DNA of 64,000 bases from Klebsiella oxytoca (GTDB lineage: Bacteria > Pseudomonadota > Gammaproteobacteria > Enterobacterales > Enterobacteriaceae), in assembly GCF_009707385.1 (NCBI RefSeq), contig NZ_CP046115.1, forward strand, positions 1,488,001 through 1,552,000. Reading direction: 5' to 3'. The translations under genes and the position numbers were made by a program. This document shows positions 49,585 to 58,250 of the stretch, piece after piece. The stretch's first letter is position 1; each line of letters starts with the position of its first letter. A model generated the notes under the pieces. It worked only from the letters and a program-made list of their open reading frames with translations. It was not told where the DNA came from and did no database searches.

Positions 49585-51249
49585 ATGCTGAAGAAAAAAT
49601 TACTTTCGCGTAAATGCCATCTCGCCGTTGCTGTTAGCGGGGCGCTGGCGCTGTTGGCCGCATTGCCGGTTCAGGCCTCAACCCTGCGCATTGCTATGAC
49701 CGCCGCCGATATCCCGTTGACCCTCGGGCAGCCCGATCAGGGTTTTGAGGGCAACCGCTTTACCGGCATTCCGCTTTACGATTCCCTTGTTGAATGGGAC
49801 CTGTCGCAAGGGGAAAAGCCCAGCGGTCTGGTGCCGGGGCTGGCCACCGAGTGGCGCGTTGACCCGCAAAATCAAAGCCGCTGGATTTTCACCCTGCGCC
49901 CGGGGGTGAAATTTCACGATGGCTCCGAGGTTAACGCCGACGCCATCGTCTGGAACGTGGATAAGGTGTTGAATAAAGCCGCGCCGCAGTACGCGCCCGG
50001 CCAGATTGGTAACACTCTCTCGCGTATGCCGACCCTCACCGGCGCGGAGAAAATTGATGACCACACAGTGGCGCTGACCACCGCCGAACCTGACGCGCTG
50101 TTGCCCTACAACATCACCAACCTGTTTATCGTTTCGCCCACCGCATGGCAAAAGCTGTATGACGCGGTGCCGACAAGCACCGGCGATACCGCAGCGCGCA
50201 GCAAGCAGGCGTGGACCGAATTTGCCGCCCACGCGGTGGGAAGCGGCCCCTTCAAAATGGCAAAACTGGTTCCCCGCCAGCAGCTGATCCTCGATAAGAA
50301 CCCCGACTACTGGAACAAAGATCGCATTCCACGGGTGGATAAAGTGGTGCTGATCCCGCTGCCGGAAGCTAACGCCCGCACCGCGGCGCTGCTCTCGAAG
50401 CAGGTGGACTGGATTGAAGCCCCGGCCCCGGACGCGGTCGATCAGATAAAAGCCCAGGGTTTTAAAATCTACGCTAACACCCAGCCGCACCTGTGGCCGT
50501 GGCAGTTCTCCTTCGAAGAGGGATCGCCGTGGAAAGATATTCGCGTGCGTAAAGCCGCCAACCTGTGCCTGAACCGCGCCGAGCTGAAAAGCTATCTCGG
50601 CGGCTATATGACCGAAGCGACCGGCGTCTACGAGGCCGACAGCCCGTGGCACGGCAAGCCCACTTTCCAGATCAAATATGACCCGGACACCGCCCGCAAG
50701 CTGATGACCGAAGCTGGCTATAGCGCCGGTAAACCGCTGCACGTCACGGTCGCCACCTCGGCCTCCGGCTCCGGGCAGATGCAGCCGCTGCCGATGAACG
50801 AGTACATCCAGCAGAGCCTGAAAAGCTGCTTCTTTAACGTCGACATTAAAGTTAACGAATGGAACACCCTGTTTACCAACTGGCGTCTCGGGGCGAAAGA
50901 TCCATCGGCGAAAGGGATCGACGCCATCAACGTTAGCGCCGCGGTTAACGATCCCTATTTCGGCATGATCCGCTTCTCCACCGCGAAAGCCTTCCCGCCG
51001 GTGGCAACCAACTGGGGCTATTTCTCGACCCCGGAAACCGAAAAGCTGGCGACGGCGGTAAAACACGCGTTTACCCCGGCCGAAATGGATAAAGCCGCGG
51101 GCGAACTGCACGCCGCGCTGGTCGATCAGGTGCCGTTCCTGTTCGTCGCTCATGATGTCGGGCCACGGGCGATTTCGCCTGCCGTCAGCGGAGTGGTGCA
51201 GCCGCAAAGCTGGTTTATCGACCTTAGCCTGGTGAGCAAAAAAGAGTAA
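49585..51249 (+). CDS. Peptide/nickel-type ABC transporter substrate-binding protein (family 5)
   Basis: Periplasmic binding protein of 554 residues with a signal peptide (LAVAVSGALALLAALPVQA). Family 5 landmarks are VPGLATEWRVDPQNQSRWIF and LRPGVKFHDGSEVNADAIVW, with an extended C-terminal lobe (VRKAANLCLNRAELKSYLGG). The longest frame starts with GTG at 49582; the ATG at 49585 is preferred. It begins an operon with two permeases, two ATPases, an amidase and an M20 hydrolase. The ligand is probably an amide- or carbamoyl-type compound. Confidence 0.9.
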   Translation: MLKKKLLSRKCHLAVAVSGALALLAALPVQASTLRIAMTAADIPLTLGQPDQGFEGNRFTGIPLYDSLVEWDLSQGEKPSGLVPGLATEWRVDPQNQSRWIFTLRPGVKFHDGSEVNADAIVWNVDKVLNKAAPQYAPGQIGNTLSRMPTLTGAEKIDDHTVALTTAEPDALLPYNITNLFIVSPTAWQKLYDAVPTSTGDTAARSKQAWTEFAAHAVGSGPFKMAKLVPRQQLILDKNPDYWNKDRIPRVDKVVLIPLPEANARTAALLSKQVDWIEAPAPDAVDQIKAQGFKIYANTQPHLWPWQFSFEEGSPWKDIRVRKAANLCLNRAELKSYLGGYMTEATGVYEADSPWHGKPTFQIKYDPDTARKLMTEAGYSAGKPLHVTVATSASGSGQMQPLPMNEYIQQSLKSCFFNVDIKVNEWNTLFTNWRLGAKDPSAKGIDAINVSAAVNDPYFGMIRFSTAKAFPPVATNWGYFSTPETEKLATAVKHAFTPAEMDKAAGELHAALVDQVPFLFVAHDVGPRAISPAVSGVVQPQSWFIDLSLVSKKE

Positions 51250-51267
51250 TTGATACGGGAGCAAGAG

Positions 51268-52221
51268 ATGATCAATACCGTGCTATATCGCATCCTGCTG
51301 GCCGTCCCCACCATGCTCGGGGTAGCGGTGATCTGTTTTATGCTGGTGCAGATTGCGCCGGGCGACCCGCTGGTGTCGGTGATGCCGCCGGACGCCTCGG
51401 AAGCGCTGCGTCAGACCTTAATGCAGGCCTACGGCTTTGATAAACCGCTGCCGCTGCAGTTTGTGCACTGGCTATGGCGGGCGCTGCACGGCGATTTGGG
51501 CATGTCGGTCGCCACCGGCCGTCCGGTCATCGACGAGGTCATGACGGCGGTGACCTACTCTTTGCGTCTGGCGCTGCTGGCGACGGCGATCGGATTTGTG
51601 CTGGGTAGCCTGTTTGGGTTTGTCGCCGGCTATTTTCGTAACAGCATTATTGACCGCCTGGCCTCGGTGCTGTCGGTATTCGGCGTCAGCGTGCCGCACT
51701 ACTGGCTGGGGATGCTGCTGGTGATTGTTTTTAGCGTCAAATTCGCGCTGCTACCGGCAACCGGCGGCGGGCCAATCGGCGAGGTGGGCTGGCAGTGGGA
51801 CTGGGAGCACCTGCAGTTTATGCTGCTGCCGGCTTTTACGCTGTCGGTGATCCCGACCGGCATCATCGCCCGCACCGTTCGTTCGCAGGTGGCGGACATT
51901 CTCAGCCAGGAGTTTATCGTCGGCCTGCGCGCCAGGGGGCTCAACGAATCGCGGATCTTTCTGCACGTGGTGAAAAACGCCGCGCCGACCGCGCTGGCGG
52001 TGATGGGGCTGCAGGTCGGCTATCTGATGGGCGGCTCGATTCTGGTGGAAACCGTTTTCTCCTGGCCCGGCACCGGGCTGCTGCTGAATACCGCCATTTT
52101 CCAGCGCGATCTGCCGCTATTGCAGGGCACCATCTGGGTACTGGCGCTGTTCTTTGTCCTGCTCAATCTGCTGGTGGATATTCTGCAAACCAGCCTCGAT
52201 CCGCGAATTAAGAGGAGCTGA
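51268..52221 (+). CDS. ABC transporter permease, DppB/OppB type
   Basis: Inner-membrane permease of 317 residues with about six membrane segments. It carries the EAA loop VGLRARGLNESRIFLHVVKN and the end motif LLNLLVDILQTSLDPRIK, typical of the DppB/GsiC group. Start is ATG at 51268 behind GGGAG; a TTG at 51250 is rejected. Its stop is two bases before the next gene, so translation is coupled. Confidence 0.92.
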   Translation: MINTVLYRILLAVPTMLGVAVICFMLVQIAPGDPLVSVMPPDASEALRQTLMQAYGFDKPLPLQFVHWLWRALHGDLGMSVATGRPVIDEVMTAVTYSLRLALLATAIGFVLGSLFGFVAGYFRNSIIDRLASVLSVFGVSVPHYWLGMLLVIVFSVKFALLPATGGGPIGEVGWQWDWEHLQFMLLPAFTLSVIPTGIIARTVRSQVADILSQEFIVGLRARGLNESRIFLHVVKNAAPTALAVMGLQVGYLMGGSILVETVFSWPGTGLLLNTAIFQRDLPLLQGTIWVLALFFVLLNLLVDILQTSLDPRIKRS

Positions 52222-52223
52222 CG

Positions 52224-53117
52224 ATGGTGGATACCGTGACGACCAAAGGCATTGCCGTCTCTGCCACGACGGTCGCCAGGCAAGGCTACTGGCGCGGCGT
52301 GTTTGGCCGCCTGCTGCGCGACCCGGGCGGGGTATTCGTCGGCGCGATCATTCTCGTTCTGCTGGCGCTGGCGCTATTTGGCCCCTGGCTGATCGTTAAA
52401 GACCCGTATCAAACGTCGATGTTTTTACGCCTCAAGCCGATCGGCACCGACGGCTTCCCGCTGGGCTCCGATGAGCTGGGGCGCGATATGCTATCAAGGC
52501 TGATTCTCGGCACAAGGTTATCGCTGTTTATGGGGATTGTCCCGGTGGTGCTGGCCTTTTTTATCGGCGGGGCGATCGGCATTATCGCCGGCTATGCGGG
52601 CGGTAAAACCAACACCATTATTATGCGCACCATTGATGTTTTTTACGCCTTCCCGTCGGTGCTGCTGGCGATCGCACTCTCCGGCGCGCTGGGCGCGGGC
52701 ATCGGTAACGCACTGCTGTCGCTGACCCTGGTGTTCGTGCCGCAGGTGGCGCGTATTGCCGAAAGCGTCACCGCGCAGGTGCGACATATGGACTACATCG
52801 ACGCCGCCCGAGCCACCGGAGCTAGCGCGTTCACCATTATTCGCGTCCAGGTGCTGGGCAACGTGCTGGGGCCGATTTTCGTCTTCTCCACCGGCCTGAT
52901 TTCGGTGTGCATGATCCTCGCCTCCGGGCTCTCATTTCTCGGCCTCGGGGTTCGTCCGCCGGAGCCGGAGTGGGGGCTGATGCTCAACACCCTGCGCACG
53001 GCGATTTATACCCAACCGTGGGTGGCGGCGCTGCCCGGCCTGATGATTTTTATCACCTCCATTTCGTTCAATATCCTCGCGGACCGCCTGCGTGCGGCAA
53101 TGGCGATTAAGGAGTAA
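52224..53117 (+). CDS. ABC transporter permease, DppC/OppC type
   Basis: Second inner-membrane permease of 297 residues. It has an N-terminal segment before the first membrane helix and the motif FPLGSDELGRDMLSRLILGT, typical of DppC. The EAA loop is DYIDAARATGASAFTIIRVQ. The late segment PEPEWGLMLNTLRTAIYTQP is conserved in this group. Ribosome site AAGAGGAG lies seven bases before the ATG. Confidence 0.92.
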   Translation: MVDTVTTKGIAVSATTVARQGYWRGVFGRLLRDPGGVFVGAIILVLLALALFGPWLIVKDPYQTSMFLRLKPIGTDGFPLGSDELGRDMLSRLILGTRLSLFMGIVPVVLAFFIGGAIGIIAGYAGGKTNTIIMRTIDVFYAFPSVLLAIALSGALGAGIGNALLSLTLVFVPQVARIAESVTAQVRHMDYIDAARATGASAFTIIRVQVLGNVLGPIFVFSTGLISVCMILASGLSFLGLGVRPPEPEWGLMLNTLRTAIYTQPWVAALPGLMIFITSISFNILADRLRAAMAIKE

Positions 53118-53120
53118 GCG

Positions 53121-54164
53121 ATGCAACCCTTTACGAATATCGACCTCGGCGGGCCGGCGCAGCCGCTGCTGAAGGTTAACAATCTGCTGAAGCATTTTCC
53201 CGCCGGCGGCGGCAAAGCGCGAGAAGTGGTGCAGGCGGTGGATGACGTCAGTTTTTCGGTGATCAAAGGCGAAACCCTTGGCGTGGTGGGGGAGTCGGGC
53301 TGCGGTAAATCGACCACTGCCCGGCTGCTGATGCAGCTGCTTAATCAGGATAGCGGGGAGCTGATCTTTGATGGCCTGGAAGTGGGCTCATCGCGCCTGC
53401 CGATGAAAGCGTATCGCCGCCAGGTACAGATGGTTTTCCAGGATAGCTACGCCTCGCTCAACCCGCGTATGACCATGGAAGAGAGCATCGCCTTCGGCCA
53501 ACGGGTACACGGCGTCAGCGCCAAAGAGGCCAGTGAGTACGCCCGCTATCTGCTGGCGCACGTTGGCCTTGAGCCGGGACGTTTTGCGCACCGCTATCCG
53601 CACGCGCTCTCCGGCGGCCAGCGCCAGCGCGTCAATATCGCCCGCGCGTTGGCGATGAAACCCCGGCTGGTGATTCTTGATGAGGCGGTTTCGGCGCTGG
53701 ATAAATCGGTGGAAGCCCAGGTACTGCAGCTGTTGCAGGAGCTGAAACGGACGCTGGCGCTGACCTATGTGTTTATCAGCCACGACCTGCACGTGGTGCG
53801 CTGGCTGTCGGACCGCATCCTGGTGATGTATCTCGGCGAGGTGGTGGAGATTGGCCCGGCGGAGCAGCTGTTTACCGCCTCGGCCCACCCCTATACCCGC
53901 GCGTTATTAAGTTCGATGCCGTCGATGGACCCGCAGCATCGCACCTTAACCTCGCCGCTGAGCGGCGATCCGCCCAGCCCGATTTCTCCGCCCTCCGGCT
54001 GCCGCTTTCATACCCGCTGCCCGCACGCCAGAGCGGTGTGCGCAGAGGTGAAGCCAAAGCTTGAAAGCGTCGGCGAGGGGCATCAAAGCGCCTGCCTGAT
54101 GGCGCAGCCCGCTTCACCCTGGCATCAGAATATCGCCATCCAGGAGGTGAGCCATGTTGCATGA
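53121..54164 (+). CDS. ABC transporter ATPase, DppF/OppF type
   Basis: Cytoplasmic ATPase of 347 residues. Walker A is GESGCGKST, the Q-loop segment is MVFQDSYASLNPRMTM, the signature is LSGGQRQRV and Walker B is LVILDEAVSALD (Ala where many have Pro). The C-terminal oligopeptide domain has FHTRCPHARAVC. It overlaps the next ATPase gene by 11 bases, so the two are translated together. It supplies energy for the importer above. Confidence 0.92.
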   Translation: MQPFTNIDLGGPAQPLLKVNNLLKHFPAGGGKAREVVQAVDDVSFSVIKGETLGVVGESGCGKSTTARLLMQLLNQDSGELIFDGLEVGSSRLPMKAYRRQVQMVFQDSYASLNPRMTMEESIAFGQRVHGVSAKEASEYARYLLAHVGLEPGRFAHRYPHALSGGQRQRVNIARALAMKPRLVILDEAVSALDKSVEAQVLQLLQELKRTLALTYVFISHDLHVVRWLSDRILVMYLGEVVEIGPAEQLFTASAHPYTRALLSSMPSMDPQHRTLTSPLSGDPPSPISPPSGCRFHTRCPHARAVCAEVKPKLESVGEGHQSACLMAQPASPWHQNIAIQEVSHVA

Positions 54165-55164
54165 AGCTTATGTCCATATCCGCGACCTGCGGGTGGAGTT
54201 TCGCCGCGACGGCCAGACGGTCAACGCGGTTAACGGCGTCTCCTTTGATGTACAAAAAGGCGAAGTGATGGCGCTGATCGGCGAATCTGGCTCCGGGAAA
54301 AGCGTCACCCTGCGCGCCCTGATGCGCCTGCATCCGCCGAAAAGCAGCGTGCTTTCCGGTACCCTGAGGGTTGGGGAAGAGGATGTGTTGAAGATGAGCG
54401 CCGGGCAGCTGCGGCGCTACCGCGGCGCACGCTGCGCGATGATTTTCCAGGAGCCGCTGCTGGCCTTCGACCCGGTCTATACCGTGGGCCAGCAGATTGT
54501 CGAAGGGCTGCGTCGCCATGAAGGCCTGTCGCGCCAGGCGGCGCGGGAAAGGGCGCTGGAGGCGCTGCGCCAGGTACGCATTCCGAGCCCCGAGCGGCGG
54601 CTGGATGCTTACCCGCACGAGATGTCCGGCGGAATGCGCCAGCGGGCGATGATTGCCCTCGCGCTCTCCTGCGATCCGCAGCTGCTGCTGGCGGATGAGC
54701 CAACCACCGCGCTGGATGCCACGGTGCAAATCCAGATCCTGATCCTGCTGCGTGAGCAGCAAAAGCAGCGCGATCTGTCGATCATTTTTGTGACCCACGA
54801 TATCGGCGCGGCGGTGGAGATCGCCGATCGGGTGGCGGTAATGTACGCCGGGCGCATCGTGGAAGAGGCGTCGATTGAGGAGATTCTGTATCGTCCGCGC
54901 CATCCTTACACCCAGGTGCTGCTGGGCAGCCGGCCGAAAGAGGGGTTGAAAAAGGGCGACGTGCTGCACTGTATCCCCGGCTCGCCGCCGGATCTCTCGC
55001 GGCTGCCGCCCGGCTGCGCGTTTGCCGATCGCTGTCCGCACGCGCGCCCCGCCTGTGCGCAGAGCCAGCCGGCTACCGAACAGGCCGGGCCGCGTCACGT
55101 GGTGAACTGCCATCGCTGGCGTGAGCTGAGTGCGTCCGTTGAAAACCAGGCGCTGTACGCCTGA
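54154..55164 (+). CDS. ABC transporter ATPase, DppD/OppD type
   Basis: Second ATPase of 336 residues. Walker A is GESGSGKSV, the Q-loop MIFQEPLLAFDPVYTV, signature MSGGMRQRA, and Walker B LLLADEPTTALD. The C-terminal domain contains FADRCPHARPAC. The ribosome site AGGAGGTG lies inside the upstream gene. In E. coli Dpp the D gene comes before F; here the order is reversed. Confidence 0.92.
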   Translation: MLHEAYVHIRDLRVEFRRDGQTVNAVNGVSFDVQKGEVMALIGESGSGKSVTLRALMRLHPPKSSVLSGTLRVGEEDVLKMSAGQLRRYRGARCAMIFQEPLLAFDPVYTVGQQIVEGLRRHEGLSRQAARERALEALRQVRIPSPERRLDAYPHEMSGGMRQRAMIALALSCDPQLLLADEPTTALDATVQIQILILLREQQKQRDLSIIFVTHDIGAAVEIADRVAVMYAGRIVEEASIEEILYRPRHPYTQVLLGSRPKEGLKKGDVLHCIPGSPPDLSRLPPGCAFADRCPHARPACAQSQPATEQAGPRHVVNCHRWRELSASVENQALYA

Positions 55165-55182
55165 AGCCTCGAGGAAAGCAGT

Positions 55183-56367
55183 ATGCAGGATGATATTCGC
55201 GCTTTTATGCCCTATCCGCCGCATCCGGTGGCGCATGCGCTCAGCGGGCCGCTGAGCGGGTTAACTTTTGCGGTCAAAGATCTGTTTGACGTAGCGGGCT
55301 ACCCCACCGGCGGCGGCAATCCGCATCTGCTGGCGCTGTCCGGGGTGAAAACCCGCACCGCGCCGGTGGTGCAAAAATTGTTAGATAATGGCGCGCGCTT
55401 TATCGGTAAAACCCATACCAGCGAGCTGGCGTATTCGATGAGCGGGCACAACGTGCATTATGGCACCCCGCGCAACGGCGCCGCGCCGAATCATATCCCC
55501 GGCGGATCGTCGTCCGGCTCGGCGTCGGCGGTATCGAACGAGGCGTGCGACTTTGCCCTCGGCAGCGATACCGGCGGCTCGGTACGCACTCCCGCCAGCT
55601 ATTGCGGATTGTACGGCCTGCGTCCGACCCACGGGAGAATCTCCCTCGACGGCTGTCAGCCGCTGTGTGCCACCATGGATACCTGCGGCTTCTTTGCCCG
55701 CTCGCCGGAAGTCTTTTCTGCCGTTGCCGCCTGCCTGTTCAGTGATGAGAGAGTGGATATTAGCCGCGTTCGGCTGGCCAGCCATGATGGACTGTTTTCC
55801 CGCCTGCCGCCGCGCAGCCAGCAGGCGCTGCTACCGGTGCGCCAGAGCATTGAGCGCTTTTTTGGCGCGGTAACGCCGCTCGGCGCGCTGCTGCCGGACG
55901 TGGATGATATCTATCTCGCCTTCCGCCAGATTCAGGGCTACGAAGCGTGGCAGGCGCAGGGCGTAACTATTGAGCGCTACGGCCTGCAACTGGGGCCGGA
56001 CGTCCGCGAACGCTTCTTTTGGGGTAAAGCGGTCACCCGCGCGCAGTTTGACGCCGCCTGCCAGCAGCGCGAGCGTTTTAGCGCCTGGTGGGACGCGCAG
56101 TTGGGCGATGCGGTTTTAGTGATGCCGACGGTTCCCGACGGCGCGCCGCTGCTGACGGCGCAGGCGGAAGAGATAGAAGCGGTCCGCCGCCTGTCTCACG
56201 ATCTGCTGTTAATTTCCGTGATGACCCAACGTCCGCAGGTGACGCTGCCGGTCGCCCGGACGGGCGGACTGCCGCTGGGAATTTCATTTTTAGGGCCGCG
56301 CGGCAGCGATCGTCTGCTGGTTGAGCTGGCCGCCGCGTTTATGCAAGGAGACCGAAATGAGCAGTGA
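55183..56367 (+). CDS. Amidase-signature family amidohydrolase
   Basis: Cytoplasmic amidase of 394 residues. The catalytic triad is visible: Lys32 (FAVKDLFD), a cis-Ser in PGGSSSGSASAVSN around residue 109, and the nucleophile Ser133 in SDTGGSVRTPA. It hydrolyses an amide to the acid and ammonia. It begins 19 bases after the ATPase gene and overlaps the next gene by 11 bases. Related enzymes of this size process small amides such as in s-triazine or biuret breakdown; the actual substrate is unknown. Confidence 0.9.
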   Translation: MQDDIRAFMPYPPHPVAHALSGPLSGLTFAVKDLFDVAGYPTGGGNPHLLALSGVKTRTAPVVQKLLDNGARFIGKTHTSELAYSMSGHNVHYGTPRNGAAPNHIPGGSSSGSASAVSNEACDFALGSDTGGSVRTPASYCGLYGLRPTHGRISLDGCQPLCATMDTCGFFARSPEVFSAVAACLFSDERVDISRVRLASHDGLFSRLPPRSQQALLPVRQSIERFFGAVTPLGALLPDVDDIYLAFRQIQGYEAWQAQGVTIERYGLQLGPDVRERFFWGKAVTRAQFDAACQQRERFSAWWDAQLGDAVLVMPTVPDGAPLLTAQAEEIEAVRRLSHDLLLISVMTQRPQVTLPVARTGGLPLGISFLGPRGSDRLLVELAAAFMQGDRNEQ

Positions 56368-57625
56368 TGTCCTTTTTACCCCGATAACCGAAACTTCCGC
56401 CTGCCGGGTCAATGGCACACGCCTGTGGGATTCGCTGATGACGCTGGCGGAAATCGGCGCCACGCCGAAGGGCGGCTGCTGCCGTCTGACGCTGACCGAT
56501 CTTGACCGCCAGGGACGGGATTTGGTGATTAGCTGGGCGCAGGCGGCCGGGATGAGCGTCACCGTCGATAAAATCGGCAACGTATTTATGCGCCGGGAAG
56601 GGCGTAATTCGGCGCTGCCGCCGATTGTCTCCGGCAGCCATATTGACACCCAGCCGACCGGCGGCAAATTTGACGGTAACTATGGCGTGCTGGCGGCGCT
56701 GGAGGTGGTACGAACCCTGAACGATCGGGAGATTGAAACCGAAACGCCGATTGAAGTGGTGTTCTGGACCAATGAAGAGGGGTCGCGCTTTGTACCGGTG
56801 ATGATGGGTTCCGGGGTATTTGCCGGGGTATTCCCGCTGGAGACCATCTACGCCGCAAAGGATGCGGACGGTAAAGCCGTGGGCGAGGAGCTGGCGCGCA
56901 TCGGCTATATCGGCAGCCAGACGCCGGGCGACCATCCGATTGGCGCCTACTTTGAAGCGCATATTGAACAGGGGCCGATTCTTGAAGATGAAGAGAAAAT
57001 TATCGGCATTGTGCAGGGCGTGCTGGGGATCCGCTGGTATGACTGCGTGGTGACCGGCCAGGAGTCCCACGCCGGACCGACGCCGATGCGCCTGCGTCAG
57101 GACGCTTTGCAGGTGGCGACCCGCATTATGCAGGAGGTGGTGGCGATTGCCGGGCGCAGCGAGGAAGGGCGCGGTACGGTAGGGATGGTGCAGGTCTATC
57201 CGAACAGCCGCAACGTGGTGCCGGGAGAGGTGACGTTTTCGATTGATATGCGCAACCTTAGCGACGAGCTGGTGGATGAGATGGACCGTCAGCTGCGGGC
57301 GTTTATCGCCGGGGTCGAGCGGGAGAGCGGCCTGAAGGTGGCGTTAAAAGAGGTGAGCCACTATCCGGCGGCGCCGTTCCACCCGGATTGCCAGGCGGCG
57401 ATCGCTGACGCCGCGCAGCGGCTGGGGTATCCCGCGCGGGAGATTGTCTCCGGCGCCGGACACGACGCGGTGTATATGAGCTATCTGGCGCCGACCGGGA
57501 TGATTTTTATCCCCTGTAAGGACGGGATCAGCCACAACGAAATTGAATATGCGTCGCCGGAGCACGTGGAAGCCGGCGCGAACGTGCTGCTGCAGGTGAT
57601 GCTGCAGTACGCGCGGGTAGTGTAA
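56357..57625 (+). CDS. M20-family carbamoylase/allantoate amidohydrolase type enzyme
   Basis: Zn/Mn-dependent amidohydrolase of 422 residues, in the HyuC/AllC group that removes a carbamoyl or ureido group. Landmarks are SGSHIDTQPTGGKFDGNYGV, WTNEEGSRFVPVMMGSGV, FEAHIEQGPILEDEEKIIG and the late GHDAVYMS and ISHNEIEYASP. The start at 56357 follows AAGGAG and lies within the amidase gene end. With the amidase and importer it makes a complete nitrogen-scavenging pathway. Confidence 0.9.
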   Translation: MSSDVLFTPITETSACRVNGTRLWDSLMTLAEIGATPKGGCCRLTLTDLDRQGRDLVISWAQAAGMSVTVDKIGNVFMRREGRNSALPPIVSGSHIDTQPTGGKFDGNYGVLAALEVVRTLNDREIETETPIEVVFWTNEEGSRFVPVMMGSGVFAGVFPLETIYAAKDADGKAVGEELARIGYIGSQTPGDHPIGAYFEAHIEQGPILEDEEKIIGIVQGVLGIRWYDCVVTGQESHAGPTPMRLRQDALQVATRIMQEVVAIAGRSEEGRGTVGMVQVYPNSRNVVPGEVTFSIDMRNLSDELVDEMDRQLRAFIAGVERESGLKVALKEVSHYPAAPFHPDCQAAIADAAQRLGYPAREIVSGAGHDAVYMSYLAPTGMIFIPCKDGISHNEIEYASPEHVEAGANVLLQVMLQYARVV

Positions 57626-57681
57626 CCGGTTATTCTCCCCGGTCGCGCTGCGCTTACCGGGGCTACAAGGGCAATACAGCA

Positions 57682-58124
57682 GTAGCCCGGGTAAGGCGTT
57701 TGCGCCGCGACCCGGGGTTTCCGGGCCCGGTGCCTGAGGGAGGCAGATTGGGTAGCCCGGACAGGCGCGGTAGCGCCGCCTCCGGAAAGGTGGTGAGGGG
57801 TTCCGTTCACTATTATTCCGCAGAAAATGTCTCACCGTGGTACGTGAACGGGTAAAGGGGGAGAAAACCGTCTCCCCCTTTACAATCCCCGCGGTCCCGC
57901 AAAGAAATCGGTGCTACGCACTGCGCTCACCTCCCGGTCCTCAGCCTGCGGTCGGCTCAACTCGACATCCCTGTCTCGATTCGCCTCTGGCCGCCATCCC
58001 TGGCGGCCAGCCCTTGTCTTCGGCCCTCCGGTTCGCCGATTTCAGCGGGGGCCAGGGCATCGCTGCATCTCGCGTTGTTTCAGAGATATCCCCGCTGCTG
58101 TATGAAACTCTGCCGGAGGCGGCG
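57682..58124 (+). repeat. Long repeat, copy B (inverted partner of copy A)
   Basis: Matches the minus strand of 46905-47348 as described there. It starts with a REP unit (GTAGCCCGGGTAAGGCG, 57682 on) and includes a second unit near 57752. The perfect hairpin GTAAAGGGGGAGA/TCTCCCCCTTTAC is at 57852-57883. It lies between the M20 gene and the convergent EamA gene. The 57626-57681 gap before it also carries GC-rich REP-like sequence. Confidence 0.85.
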
Positions 58125-58188
58125 CTTGACGCGCCTCTCCGGGCTATAAGGGCTACGGGTTTCCAGCCGCCTGTGGGGAGTAGGGGCG

Positions 58189-58224
58189 GTAGCCCGGGTA
58201 AGGTGTTTACGCCGCGACCCGGGA
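58189..58224. repeat. Additional REP unit next to copy B
   Basis: GTAGCCCGGGTAAGGTGTTT with GCCGCGACCCGGGA forms a REP palindrome like the one at 57682. It lies close to the end of the EamA gene (stop at 58251) and suggests a BIME cluster around copy B. Confidence 0.75.
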
Positions 58225-58250
58225 CTTCCGGGCTACAAGGGCAATACAGG

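Noticed and set aside
49678..51264. Minus-strand frame of 528 codons opposite the binding-protein gene
   Set aside because: Antisense shadow with no start signal; plus strand has clear signal peptide and family 5 motifs.
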